A stretch of 64,000 nucleotides of DNA from an uncultured Bacteroides sp. (GCF_963678845.1 NZ_OY787466.1:620001-684000); one strand, 5' to 3'. Shown: positions 16,634 through 25,481, counted from the first letter of the stretch. The notes: generated by a model from the letters alone, not told the origin. Program-made: numbers and translations.

Positions 16634-19261
16634 ATGGAATTAGCAAGTAAGTATAACCCCGCAGATGTGGAAGATAAATGGTACCAGTATTGGCTGGATC
16701 ATAAATTATTTAAATCAAAACCGGATGGACGCGAGCCATATACAGTAGTGATACCTCCTCCTAATGTAACGGGTGTGCTACATATGGGCCACATGCTGAA
16801 CAATACCATTCAGGATATCCTTGTCCGCCGTGCCCGTATGGAGGGAAAGAATGCTTGCTGGGTACCGGGAACGGACCATGCTTCTATTGCCACTGAAGCA
16901 AAAGTGGTAAATAAACTGGCTGCCGAAGGTATTAAGAAAACTGATTTAACACGTGATGAGTTCCTGAAACATGCGTGGCAGTGGACCGATAAGCACGGTG
17001 GCATCATTCTTGAACAGTTGAAAAAACTGGGTGCTTCCTGTGACTGGGATCGTACAGCGTTTACTATGGACGAGTCTCGTTCAGAAAGCGTGCTTAAAGT
17101 TTTTGTTGACCTTTACAAAAAAGGGTTGATTTACCGTGGTGTGCGTATGGTAAACTGGGATCCAAAAGCGCTTACCGCTTTGTCTGATGAGGAAGTTATC
17201 TACAAAGAAGAGCACAGCAAATTGTTCTACCTTCGTTATATGATTGAAGGGGAAGATAAATATATTATTGTGGCTACTACCCGTCCTGAAACAATTCTGG
17301 GTGATAGCGCTGTTTGTGTGAATCCAAATGATTCACGTTACAGTTACCTGAAAGGAAAGAAAGTAATTGTTCCTTTGGTGAACCGTGCCGTGCCTATCAT
17401 TATGGACGATTACGTTGACATAGAGTTTGGTACAGGTTGCTTAAAAGTAACTCCTGCTCATGATGTAAACGACTATATGCTTGGAGAAAAATATAATCTT
17501 CAGACTATTGATATTTTCAATGCCGATGGAACTATTAGTGAAGCCGGAGGCATGTATGTAGGAATGGATCGTTTCGATGTACGTGAGCAAATAGAGAAAG
17601 ATCTTAATGCTGCCGGACTGATGGAGAAGGTAGAAGCTTATGATAACAAGGTTGGTTACTCAGAACGTACCAATGTGGTTATTGAACCGAAGCTTTCTAT
17701 GCAGTGGTTCCTTAATATGACCGATTTGGCTAAACCGGCTTTAGATTCGGTTATGAACGATGATATTAAATTTCACCCTGCTAAATTCAAAAACACATAC
17801 CGTCACTGGATGGAGAATGTGAAGGACTGGTGTATCTCTCGTCAGTTGTGGTGGGGACATCGTATTCCTGCTTATTTCCTTCCTAAAGGTGGCTTCGTTG
17901 TAGCTGCTACTGAAGAAGAAGCTTTGCAACTGGCTCGTACAAAGACTGGCGATGCTAATCTGCAACTGTCCGACCTTCGTCAGGATGAAGATTGCCTGGA
18001 CACTTGGTTCTCTTCATGGTTGTGGCCTATCTCTTTGTTTGATGGCATTAATAATCCCGATAATGAAGAAATAAACTACTATTATCCTACCAGCGACTTG
18101 GTTACAGGACCAGATATTATTTTCTTCTGGGTAGCTCGTATGATCATTGCCGGTTACGAGTACAAGAAGGAAATGCCGTTTAAAAATGTCTATTTTACAG
18201 GTATTGTTCGCGACAAACAAGGACGTAAAATGTCTAAGTCTTTGGGTAACTCACCTGATCCTTTAGATTTGATTGAGAAATTCGGTGCCGATGGTGTTCG
18301 TATGGGAATGATGCTTGCCGCTCCCGCAGGAAACGATATTCTGTTTGATGATCAGCTGTGCGAACAAGGACGTAACTTTAATAATAAGATTTGGAATGCT
18401 TTCCGCTTGATAAAAGGATGGGAAGTTGACAATACAATAGAGCCTTCTGAAGCTGCAACGTTGGCTGCTGAATGGTTTACTAACGTAATGAGCAAGGCAA
18501 TTGATGAGGTACAGGATCTATTCTCTAAATACCGCTTGTCTGAAGCTTTGATGGTTGTTTATAAACTATTCTGGGATGAATTCTCTTCATGGTATCTGGA
18601 ATTAATCAAACCTGCTTACGGTGCGCCTATTGATGGCAAGACTTATGCTGTAACTCTGAAGTTCTTTGATGATCTTCTTAGATTGCTTCACCCATTCATG
18701 CCTTTTATTACAGAAGAATTGTGGCAATGTCTTACTGAGCGCAAAGATGGTGAAAGTCTGATGATTCAGACTCTTCCTTCTTATGAAGCTGCTAAAGAAA
18801 GCACATTAAGCTCGTTCGAGGCTACTAAAGAAGTTATTGCTGGAGTTCGTACCATCCGTATGCAGAAGAATATTGCTCAGAAGAATCAACTTGAACTGGA
18901 AATAATAGGAGAGAACCCAGTTCAATACTGGATTCCTGCTATTTCAAAGATGTGTAACCTATCTTCTTTGAAGTCGGTAGAAGATAAATCAGCCGGAGCT
19001 GCTTCGTTTATTGTAGGTACTACAGAATACGCAGTTCCTCTGGGTGATCTGATTGATGTGGCTGCTGAGATTGAGAAGCTGAAGGCCGACCTGAAATATC
19101 AGGAAGGATTTTTGAACTCTGTACTTAAGAAATTAAGCAATGAGAGGTTTGTGAACAATGCTCCAGCTGCTGTTATTGAAGTAGAACGCAAGAAACAAGC
19201 CGATGCTGAGAGTATCATTAAATCTCTGAAAGAAAGTATCGAAGGATTTCAAAATAAATAA
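16634..19261 (+). CDS. valS: Valyl-tRNA synthetase
   Basis: An 875-residue class I aminoacyl-tRNA synthetase that charges tRNA-Val in the cytoplasm. PPPNVTGVLHMGHM carries the HIGH-type motif. The CP1 editing domain (about 200-340) contains TTRPETILGDSAVCV and TPAHDVNDY. GRKMSKSLGNSPDPLD holds the KMSKS loop with its first Lys at 532. An anticodon-binding domain follows, then the valine-specific C-terminal coiled coil (LIDVAAEIEKLKADLKYQEGFL onward). Length is normal for bacterial ValS. The gene stands alone between divergent mazG and its own terminator. Confidence 0.99.
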   Translation: MELASKYNPADVEDKWYQYWLDHKLFKSKPDGREPYTVVIPPPNVTGVLHMGHMLNNTIQDILVRRARMEGKNACWVPGTDHASIATEAKVVNKLAAEGIKKTDLTRDEFLKHAWQWTDKHGGIILEQLKKLGASCDWDRTAFTMDESRSESVLKVFVDLYKKGLIYRGVRMVNWDPKALTALSDEEVIYKEEHSKLFYLRYMIEGEDKYIIVATTRPETILGDSAVCVNPNDSRYSYLKGKKVIVPLVNRAVPIIMDDYVDIEFGTGCLKVTPAHDVNDYMLGEKYNLQTIDIFNADGTISEAGGMYVGMDRFDVREQIEKDLNAAGLMEKVEAYDNKVGYSERTNVVIEPKLSMQWFLNMTDLAKPALDSVMNDDIKFHPAKFKNTYRHWMENVKDWCISRQLWWGHRIPAYFLPKGGFVVAATEEEALQLARTKTGDANLQLSDLRQDEDCLDTWFSSWLWPISLFDGINNPDNEEINYYYPTSDLVTGPDIIFFWVARMIIAGYEYKKEMPFKNVYFTGIVRDKQGRKMSKSLGNSPDPLDLIEKFGADGVRMGMMLAAPAGNDILFDDQLCEQGRNFNNKIWNAFRLIKGWEVDNTIEPSEAATLAAEWFTNVMSKAIDEVQDLFSKYRLSEALMVVYKLFWDEFSSWYLELIKPAYGAPIDGKTYAVTLKFFDDLLRLLHPFMPFITEELWQCLTERKDGESLMIQTLPSYEAAKESTLSSFEATKEVIAGVRTIRMQKNIAQKNQLELEIIGENPVQYWIPAISKMCNLSSLKSVEDKSAGAASFIVGTTEYAVPLGDLIDVAAEIEKLKADLKYQEGFLNSVLKKLSNERFVNNAPAAVIEVERKKQADAESIIKSLKESIEGFQNK

Positions 19262-19305
19262 CGATATGCGATATATCGGATAATTATAGATTTAGCAAAT
19301 AATGG

Positions 19306-19336
19306 AGAGGATGGCTTTTAGTCATCCTCTTTTTTG
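19306..19336 (+). terminator. Rho-independent terminator of valS
   Basis: AGAGGATG (19306-19313) pairs with CATCCTCT (19323-19330) around a 9-nt loop, directly followed by six T. Confidence 0.85.
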
Positions 19337-19664
19337 CTTTTATAAACCCAGCAATCTGATTGAGATTCGATAATAGTTTTTATCCTGTGGTATGTGGCTG
19401 GATAGGTTCTGTCCATCTAATGTGCAATTGCGGTAGCTAACTACTAACTGTTTTATTTGGCATGGCTTTTGATCTATTCTTGTATATGACTTCCAGTGAA
19501 GGATATCTTTTATTTATAATCAAAGGCTGTTAGCTTGTTCTATAAAAGAATAAAAGAGTTCTGGCTACTTATTTTTATTTCATTTTGGCAAATACCATGC
19601 AGTAATGAAAGGGGGGCTTATTAATTTAAAAAGAGATTAATATATAATAATAAAAAAAAGTAAA
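19337..19664. other. Spacer without a recognisable gene
   Basis: About 330 bp of AT-rich DNA between the valS terminator and the aspartokinase-like gene. I see no open frame with coding character, no RNA gene and no consensus promoter. A purine-rich stretch just before 19665 could serve as ribosome binding site. Confidence 0.4.
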
Positions 19665-20363
19665 ATGGAAATCTATAGATTTGGAGGATCATCAATTGGT
19701 TCTATCGAAAAAATGAAGAATGTAGTAAACTTGATTGGTGATAATATACCTAAATTAGTTGTTCTCTCGGCTACATCAGAGACTGTGATTAGTTTAGAGA
19801 AAATATCTGCTTATTTTTTTAATCGTGAAATAGAAAAAGCTCATGATGCGATTACGCGACTGGAATTTAAATTTATTGATTTCTTAAATAACTTACTGAA
19901 TAATGATGATATTAAAAAACGAGCTGTTAGTTATGTATTGGACCGCTTCCGTGTCATTTGGACTTTTACCAAGGGGGCTTTTGTACCTATGGAAGAAAGA
20001 AGAATTGTTGCACAGGGTGAACTGATTAGTACTGCTTTGTTTAGTTTTTATCTTGAAGAACAAGGTCTGAAAAATTCATTTCTTTGCTCTACAGACTTTT
20101 TGAAAATAGGTATTGATCGGAATTTGGATATGAGTTATCTTAAAACCAGACTTAAAGACATCTTTTTTGCTCAGAAAGATACCCCGATATTCATTACACA
20201 GGGTGATATATGTATAAATGCTTATGATAGAATTGACAATTTGAAACATAAAGAGAGTAGTTACAGTGCTCTATCAATAGGTAATGCTATAGAAGCAGAT
20301 GAAATAAAGATCTGGAAAGATATAGATAGTACATGTGCATACAATATTAATCCGACGAAATAG
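19665..20363 (+). CDS. Truncated aspartokinase-like protein, probably not a functional kinase
   Basis: A 232-residue protein resembling the N-terminal catalytic domain of aspartate kinase. It opens with Y-R-F-G-G-S-S-I-G-S where active enzymes have K-F-G-G-T-S-V-G-S, so the catalytic Lys is Arg5 and the Thr is Ser9. VVLSATSETV, EERRIVAQGELIST and ADEIKIWKDIDS keep the family order. The glycine-rich ATP loop (T-T-L-G-R-G-G-S-D) is replaced by a K/E-rich stretch around residue 195. It stops where the family would run on to the P-R-x-V element and the two ACT domains (active enzymes are about 440 residues). It may be a decayed paralog or a regulatory pseudo-enzyme. It stands alone in a repeat-rich, gene-poor island. 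The frame is fully open, which argues against recent pseudogene formation. Confidence 0.7.
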   Translation: MEIYRFGGSSIGSIEKMKNVVNLIGDNIPKLVVLSATSETVISLEKISAYFFNREIEKAHDAITRLEFKFIDFLNNLLNNDDIKKRAVSYVLDRFRVIWTFTKGAFVPMEERRIVAQGELISTALFSFYLEEQGLKNSFLCSTDFLKIGIDRNLDMSYLKTRLKDIFFAQKDTPIFITQGDICINAYDRIDNLKHKESSYSALSIGNAIEADEIKIWKDIDSTCAYNINPTK

Positions 20364-20821
20364 ATTTATCTATAAACTTATTTATTTTAGCAAAATATAT
20401 GGATTCTTTTAAAGCATCTAAAGAAATTATAGTAACTGATAAATTCTCTTTGCCGGTTTTAAGTTAGGTTATCTGGAATCCTAATAGAGAAGATGTACAT
20501 TTCCTTTTTGGAATAAAGTTGAATTAGTATCCATAATTATATCAGACTTTACCCCAAGTGGCTAGCTTTATTAAAGGCTTCCTCTTGGGGCTTGTGTAAA
20601 ATGGAGTATAATACTTCTCTTTATATTTGATCTGTATTTTATCAAAATGGGGTAGTTGTTATACCAGAATGAAAAATATTTTAGAAAATTGAATATATAA
20701 AAAATATGTATATCTCTGAATTACAGTGATATATATAAGGTGATATTCTTTGGCATAGATTTAGCACAGACTAATATATAAGATTGATATTAGTAACAAC
20801 ATTGTGTAAAAGATAAAAAAT
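20364..20821. other. Spacer with an interrupted micro-frame and a hairpin
   Basis: No clear gene. A frame from the ATG at 20399 gives 22 residues, a TAG at 20465-20467 and then another 19 sense codons in the same frame (VIWNPNREDVHFLFG), which may be the remains of a small gene. CCCCAAG at 20552-20558 pairs with CTTGGGG at 20584-20590 but lacks a T run. The rest is AT-rich and featureless to me. Confidence 0.35.
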
Positions 20822-20926
20822 ATGGGCGCAATTTTAGGATTTATAATCTGCTGCATTATTGATGCATATTGTTTAGAGATATCTCCAAAGAAATGGTTCC
20901 GGAAGACTAAAATTATTGACCAATAA
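20822..20926 (+). CDS. Possible 34-residue membrane micropeptide
   Basis: ATG at 20822, stop at 20924-20926, preceded by an A-rich stretch (AAAAGATAAAAAAT) that would suit Bacteroides initiation. The peptide has one hydrophobic segment (AILGFIICCIIDAYCL) and a basic tail (SPKKWFRKTK), the layout of a small single-pass membrane protein. Its last codons run into the 21-bp-pitch palindrome array. No family is recognised. With a length this short it could be chance. Confidence 0.3.
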   Translation: MGAILGFIICCIIDAYCLEISPKKWFRKTKIIDQ

Positions 20927-20966
20927 ATAAAATCTATTGGTCAATGGCTGAAAATTATTGGAAAAT
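20915..20966. repeat. Three decamers (ATTGRYCAAT type) at exact 21-bp pitch
   Basis: ATTGACCAAT at 20915, its exact reverse complement ATTGGTCAAT at 20936, and a degenerate ATTGGAAAAT at 20957. The first two form an 11-bp hairpin. The same motif and pitch recur at 48365-48437. Confidence 0.75.
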
Positions 20967-20973
20967 AACGCTT

Positions 20974-21014
20974 CAAACTCCCGCCAGCTTTTTTAAAAAG
21001 CTGGCGGGAGTTTG
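20974..21014. repeat. Perfect 41-bp palindrome with 20-bp arms
   Basis: Arms 20974-20993 and 20995-21014 are exact reverse complements around a single central T. The outer part is GC-rich (CTCCCGCCAGC) and the centre is T6/A5. It could act as a very strong bidirectional terminator or extrude as a cruciform. It sits directly after the 21-bp-pitch array. Confidence 0.85.
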
Positions 21015-21087
21015 TTCAACATCCGGTTATGTTTTAAAAAAGGCAGGCGGGATGTTTTTAAATTGTACTTTTGCATGATTTTACAGG

Positions 21088-21420
21088 AAAAACGAAAATC
21101 ATCCCTCACTCCCTCACTATTTTGTGTAATATGTTAAAGTATAGTGTATTATCCCGTGATGGTAGCATTTTGATCCATCACGAAACCCACACTTTTGTGG
21201 TCATCCCTCACTTTTTAGAGTCATTTTTCTCCAAATAGAACCAAACTCAGCTTGATTTGTTTCTCAAGACAAATTATGTGTGAAATCTACTTATTGAGCT
21301 CTAAAAAGTGAGGGTTCATGCCTTTTCGTGATGCTTTTGTGATGGTTGAATTTGATCCATCACGTTGTAATTAATTGTTGTTCAGCCCGTTGGGAGAAAA
21401 AGTGATGGAGTGAGGGTTGA
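21088..21420. repeat. CCCTCACT/CGTGATGG composite repeat element
   Basis: It begins with AAAAACGAAAAT, a short variable step and CCCTCACTCCCTCACT (to 21118). It contains TTTGATCCATCACG twice in direct orientation (21169 and 21351). An exact inverted pair, CCCTCACTTTTTAGAG (21205-21220) and CTCTAAAAAGTGAGGG (21300-21315), lies inside. It ends with AGTGATGGAGTGAGGG, the near-inverse of its start. So it is a nested inverted repeat about 330 bp long. A shorter relative lies at 61178-61305. Confidence 0.75.
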
Positions 21421-21499
21421 TAATTATTTTTGCTGAATAGAACAGAAAAAAGGTGCTTTACTTTAATTTTTTTTGCTGGAGGCTTTGGTTTAGAAGCAT

Positions 21500-21526
21500 A
21501 AAAAAAGGGAACCTTTTGGGGCACCC
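21500..21526 (-). terminator. Possible terminator of the acidic hypothetical gene
   Basis: On the minus strand GGGTGCC and GGTTCCC form an imperfect stem around CCAAAA, followed by a run of seven T. The stem contains mismatches. Confidence 0.4.
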
Positions 21527-21552
21527 TATTCAATTATATTTTTTGCAGAGAA

Positions 21553-21999
21553 TTAATTCTCTAATAACTTTTTCAAGAAATCATCCAGCTCTTCGTCAAG
21601 TCCTTTCAGAAGCTCATCATTAATCAGCATTGTATCATCGTCCATCAGTAGCAGATCAATAATACTTTCCTTTTCTTCATCTACCAAAACAATAGAGTAG
21701 GGTTTCAGCAAAGTAAGGTGATCAAACAATCCTCCTTCTTTCAATTTATTAAGCGTAGCTCGGAGAATACGTTCTGTGTTCTGATAAAAGTCTTCATTGT
21801 TATAGTCAACCCATTCTTCAATGATTACCTTAGCAAGTTCTTCCTCATCATCATTGAAGATGCATAATTCACCAGAATCCTGTTTAGGAAGTAAATGGAT
21901 ATCTGTTATAACAGTCTGTTCATCGTATCCGATAAATTGGCTTATAGCCTCTTTGATGGTCGATTCGATTAGGGTATGTGATTGTGCACTTAGTTTCAT
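21553..21999 (-). CDS. Conserved acidic hypothetical protein
   Basis: A 148-residue, strongly acidic, soluble protein with no signal peptide or membrane segment. The C-terminus is a run of D/E/L (LLKGLDEELDDFLKKLLEN), probably helical. The middle (LPKQDSGELCIFNDDEEELAKVIIEEWV) looks like an alpha/beta fold. I do not recognise a characterised family, though I believe similar proteins occur across Bacteroides. A -7 element lies at 22033-22040, so it is probably transcribed alone. Function unknown. Confidence 0.75.
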   Translation of the reverse strand: MKLSAQSHTLIESTIKEAISQFIGYDEQTVITDIHLLPKQDSGELCIFNDDEEELAKVIIEEWVDYNNEDFYQNTERILRATLNKLKEGGLFDHLTLLKPYSIVLVDEEKESIIDLLLMDDDTMLINDELLKGLDEELDDFLKKLLEN

Positions 22000-22032
22000 A
22001 TAGATAATTTTTTATCTTTTCAGTATTTTATC

Positions 22033-22040
22033 CAAAAGTA
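22033..22040 (-). promoter_or_regulatory. -7 element of the acidic hypothetical gene
   Basis: Minus-strand TACTTTTG matches TAnnTTTG, 33 bp before the start codon. No clear -33 box is seen. Confidence 0.4.
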
Positions 22041-22071
22041 CAAAAAAAAATTATTCTTGCTATAGATTCTC

Positions 22072-23166
22072 TTAAAAATTGTCATTAAAACGTTCCATTT
22101 GCATCTTTAAGGTTTGTGAATTGTTCATTCTTTCTTTTAGTACCATCAGATACTGGGTGGTTAAGATGTAATCTTCCGAATAATTATCTCTTGTAAGAGG
22201 CTTTTTGCTTTCTTTAGGCTTCTTTTTCTTATTCTCTTTGTCAAGTACTATTTTGTTCGCTTTTTCAGCCCATTCAACTGCCTTCTCTATATCGTCATGC
22301 ATTTCATAATATAAAGCAATGTTGAAGGCTGTTCTCATCTGAATTTTCTTGCTTTTCTGGTTGTTTGCCAATTGCCAAAGCTTGAGAGCATCATCCCAGG
22401 AGTTTTCACGAATAAGTACAGCACCATCACGTAATTCCACAGAGCCACTGGTGTAGTAATATCTGTTGGATGTGTTCCAGGTAGGCAGTAAATACTTTAT
22501 TGGAAGTTCACCTGCAAATTCAGAGCATTCTTTTATCAGAGAATCTTCTTTTATCAGGTCATTGTTTGCCTCGGAAAGAGTTTTGCCATATCCTTCCCAA
22601 AAGATCTGATCCTCTGGGGCGGCTGAAAGCAATGGCTTGGTACGTGTAGGAATATAGACTCTTATTAAAGGTGCCACGCTGGCATCTATTGTAGTATGAA
22701 TCAAAAAATCCTGATTTTTTGATTTCTTCGATGTTTTTATTATAATATCTTCCACGGAAAAAAGAATATCAACTCCTAAGTCTGATGTTAATTGCTTTAC
22801 CTCTTCACCTGTTAATTCCGGATCTCTGGGAAAGTGATCTTTCTCTCTGAGTGCAGAATCGCAGATAATGACCTGATCAAAATAGTTAGCTGCTACAATG
22901 TTCTTGGCAAATGATTCGGTTGTTATTCTGGCATTTCCCTGAAAAGTGGCTTTGTTGCTGATGAGCCTGTTAAAACTGTCTCTTTTTTCTTCAATAATTT
23001 TTTCGTTTTTTGTGATAGTATTATTGAGAATGCCTACAGTCTTTATTGTTGATGGGAAGTTTACTTTTGCAGGCTGTAAATAATCAATAGATAGTTGGTC
23101 TATAGAAACACAGGAGCTGACGAATAAAGTCAGGAGTATGGGAAATATATAATGGTATTTAGTCAT
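22072..23166 (-). CDS. DUF6340-like lipoprotein with TPR-like C-terminus
   Basis: A 364-residue predicted lipoprotein. The signal peptide ends in a lipobox (LFVSSC), giving a lipid-modified Cys near residue 19. The N-terminal two thirds resemble the Bacteroidetes DUF6340 family (LQPAKVNFPSTIKTVGILNN; EVKQLTSDLGVDILFSVED). The last 130 residues have TPR-like helices (SWDDALKLWQLANNQK; RTAFNIALYYEMHDDIEKAVEWAEKANK). It is downstream of the PpiD-type gene but separated from it by a terminator and has its own -7 element, so it is probably a separate unit. Role unknown; envelope location is inferred. Confidence 0.75.
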   Translation of the reverse strand: MTKYHYIFPILLTLFVSSCVSIDQLSIDYLQPAKVNFPSTIKTVGILNNTITKNEKIIEEKRDSFNRLISNKATFQGNARITTESFAKNIVAANYFDQVIICDSALREKDHFPRDPELTGEEVKQLTSDLGVDILFSVEDIIIKTSKKSKNQDFLIHTTIDASVAPLIRVYIPTRTKPLLSAAPEDQIFWEGYGKTLSEANNDLIKEDSLIKECSEFAGELPIKYLLPTWNTSNRYYYTSGSVELRDGAVLIRENSWDDALKLWQLANNQKSKKIQMRTAFNIALYYEMHDDIEKAVEWAEKANKIVLDKENKKKKPKESKKPLTRDNYSEDYILTTQYLMVLKERMNNSQTLKMQMERFNDNF

Positions 23167-23191
23167 AGCCTTTTTGCTTAAGTTACTTTAG

Positions 23192-23199
23192 CAAAAATA
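23192..23199 (-). promoter_or_regulatory. -7 element of the DUF6340-like gene
   Basis: Minus-strand TATTTTTG matches TAnnTTTG, 25 bp before the start codon. The nearest TTTG is only 13 bp upstream, so a -33 box is not supported. Confidence 0.4.
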
Positions 23200-23275
23200 G
23201 TAATTTTAGTTACAAATTAAAGTTAAATGGTGGTATTCTTTATTATTTCTTCATAAACGGCTGGAAATAGAAATG

Positions 23276-23309
23276 AAAAAGGTGGAAAACTTAAGCTTCC
23301 CACCTTTTT
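23276..23309 (-). terminator. Terminator of the PpiD-type gene
   Basis: AAAAAGGTGG (23276-23285) pairs with CCACCTTTTT (23300-23309). The flanking A/T runs let it work in the minus direction directly after the gene end at 23331. Confidence 0.75.
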
Positions 23310-23330
23310 ATAGTAATTTTTTATTTTTTA

Positions 23331-25481
23331 TTAGAAGAACAGATAACGTGTATCTCTTACTTTTGCTTTGATATAAAGATCATTCACAAATCGGCTAGCT
23401 GTTCTCATTGCCATGCTCTGAACCTTTTGTTCTTCAGCTTTTTGGTTGTATACCTCTTTCAGCTTTTCTTTATTATAAGGTTGGAATACAAATACAGCAG
23501 CGTTTCCTTTTATAGGGCCGGTTAATTTGTTAAGTTGGCAGATTGATGCATAAGCACTCAATACTGGTTCACTGCTTCTTACTGCAGATACATAAGCAGG
23601 TGCAGCAAATGAAACGTGTTTAACAGAGTCTGTTACAACATTTGGTATTGCTTTACATTGAGCAATGCTTGTCAGATTCTTAGCCTTAATATCAGCCATA
23701 ATCTTTGCAGCTTTTTTATCTTTGATAATTTCAGCTTTCAATTGATCTTTTACCAATTCAAGAGGACGATAACCTTCTTTTACTATGTCGGTAAGAGCTA
23801 TAACAAGTAGGTGGTCGCTTTCACCGCATTCAAACATTTGAGACACATCACCTTTATCAGCACCAAATACCCATTTCATAGCTTCACGAGTTCCTTTGAT
23901 ACCACCAATAGCATGTTCTGCGCTATAAAGGTCTTTTCTTTCCAATAATTTGTATCCTTTAGCTTCAGCATTTGCGTTGATCTTTTCCATTGTTGGATTA
24001 GACGCAATAAACTGACTGAAATCATTATAAATTTTGTTATATGTTTCTTTGCTAAAGTTCACTGTCTTCTTGATTACAGCAACCTTATATTTATCTTTTA
24101 CAGCTTTCTTATCAACAACTTGCATAATAATGCTTGCCTGAGGAAGAGCAATGTTTGCTGTTTCATTTACTCCCAGATTGAATAGAGTAGAGAATAATTT
24201 GATATTATCAGCATTTAGTGAAGCTCCAGCTCCTTCATAAGCTTGTGAAGTGATCCATTGTGCTTCAGCGCTACCGTTAGGAGAGTATTTTTTAGCAATC
24301 TCGGCAAAGTTTCCTCCAGCTTTAATAGCATTGTATACACTATCTGCCAAAGCTTTTGTTTTTTCAGGTGTTCCTGCGGTAATCTGAATCTGACGGAACT
24401 GAATAGAATCGGCAGCAGATTGTTTAGCAAGAACCTTAAACGAGTTGAATGTGTTATCTCCCTGATTGTAATAAGGACCATAGATTTGTCCTATTGCACT
24501 TGAGTCGATACGAGATGCAATGTCAGTAGGATAAGCAGTCTTTGTGTGGAACAAGTCAGCAAAAGGAACTGTAGATTCTGTTGTACGAATAAAAGTTGTG
24601 TAATCTCCTGCTACGCTTGCAAGTTGTTTAGTATAATCTTTCACTTCTTTTTCTACTTCAGCCTTATCAGCTTTGCTTGGAAGAACCTGAACATCGATAT
24701 ACTTAATATTACGTGATTCAACGTATTGTTTGAATTGCTCTTTCTTCTTGTTATAAAGATCTTTAAGTTCTGAATCAGATACTGTGATGCTTGCGTCTGG
24801 AATAGAAGTGTAAGGAATAGCTGCAATTAAATAGTCGGCAGTGTTTACTCTTGCTTCAAAAGCAGCTTTAGCTTCTACTGGATTTGAAATTAAAGAACGT
24901 GAAATAAGGTTCTGGTATTTTTCAGCCAAACGGCTTTGAGTTAGGTTCTTTTCAACAAATGTCCAGAACTTATACATTGATTCGTAGTATTGTGCGTATT
25001 GTGCCGGCATCTTACTTTTGTCCATCTTAGCATAATCTACTAGGAACTTTTTTAGCATGTCTTTATCAAACTGTCCGGTTTTCTGGTTTTTGAATGGAGT
25101 TTGTTGAAGTACAGGATTTGTACCTTCATCAATCATTGCTTGGATTTCAGCTTTAGAAACAGTTAGACCTAATTTCTGAGCTTCTGTTTCAATCAGCTTA
25201 TTATTTACGTAAGATCTCCATACTTCGTCTTTTATCTGTGTCGTTTGTTCATCAGTCAAAGATGTCATACCGCTTGAAAATTTTACAACTTCGGTATATT
25301 CTTCTACCAGTTTTTGATAATCTTGTGCTGAAAGAGTTTCCCCGTTTACTTCCCCAACATCATTTTTTTGACGTGGCTGGAAAATTTTCCAGGCATCACC
25401 TGCAATAAAAGCAAACAGAGCAAGACCAATTACTATAACCAATAGAGGTCCTTTAGATCTGATTTTTTGTAACGTTGCCAT
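23331..25481 (-). CDS. PpiD/SurA-type periplasmic folding factor
   Basis: A 716-residue membrane-anchored chaperone/peptidyl-prolyl isomerase-like protein. An uncleaved helix (residues 12-30, LLVIVIGLALFAFIAGDAW) anchors it in the inner membrane with the rest in the periplasm. A SurA_N_3-like domain follows (DVGEVNGETLSAQDYQKLVEEYTEV, about 40-190). A parvulin-like region lies about 345-450, with QFRQIQITAG, ADSVYNAIKAGGNFAEIAKKYS and the GSAEAQWI loop. A second parvulin-like or SurA-like C-terminal region comes after it. Bacteroidetes PpiD homologues are about 700 residues, so the length is right. It lies downstream of the CNNM/CBS gene in a minus-strand envelope series and probably helps fold outer-membrane proteins. 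Isomerase activity is not certain. Confidence 0.88.
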   Translation of the reverse strand: MATLQKIRSKGPLLVIVIGLALFAFIAGDAWKIFQPRQKNDVGEVNGETLSAQDYQKLVEEYTEVVKFSSGMTSLTDEQTTQIKDEVWRSYVNNKLIETEAQKLGLTVSKAEIQAMIDEGTNPVLQQTPFKNQKTGQFDKDMLKKFLVDYAKMDKSKMPAQYAQYYESMYKFWTFVEKNLTQSRLAEKYQNLISRSLISNPVEAKAAFEARVNTADYLIAAIPYTSIPDASITVSDSELKDLYNKKKEQFKQYVESRNIKYIDVQVLPSKADKAEVEKEVKDYTKQLASVAGDYTTFIRTTESTVPFADLFHTKTAYPTDIASRIDSSAIGQIYGPYYNQGDNTFNSFKVLAKQSAADSIQFRQIQITAGTPEKTKALADSVYNAIKAGGNFAEIAKKYSPNGSAEAQWITSQAYEGAGASLNADNIKLFSTLFNLGVNETANIALPQASIIMQVVDKKAVKDKYKVAVIKKTVNFSKETYNKIYNDFSQFIASNPTMEKINANAEAKGYKLLERKDLYSAEHAIGGIKGTREAMKWVFGADKGDVSQMFECGESDHLLVIALTDIVKEGYRPLELVKDQLKAEIIKDKKAAKIMADIKAKNLTSIAQCKAIPNVVTDSVKHVSFAAPAYVSAVRSSEPVLSAYASICQLNKLTGPIKGNAAVFVFQPYNKEKLKEVYNQKAEEQKVQSMAMRTASRFVNDLYIKAKVRDTRYLFF

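Larger units (their letters stand above)
21015..21552. other. Repeat-rich spacer without genes
   Basis: This 540-bp stretch has no coding frame I would support. It holds a TCCGGTTATGTTTTAAAAAA element near 21022 that recurs near 61472, the CCCTCACT repeat element (21088-21420) and, at its end, a likely terminator of the convergent minus-strand gene. Confidence 0.5.

Noticed and set aside
20399..20527. Small gene with an internal TAG (22 residues, stop, 19 residues)
   Set aside because: It is too short to support. The continuing sense frame might be a relic, so it is noted only in the spacer entry.
20552..20590. Hairpin CCCCAAG/CTTGGGG as terminator of the aspartokinase-like gene
   Set aside because: It lies about 190 bp downstream and has no T run on either side.
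20364..20821. Remnants of the missing aspartokinase C-terminus after a frameshift
   Set aside because: I read the three forward frames after the stop and found no ACT-like sequence, so simple frameshift truncation is not supported.
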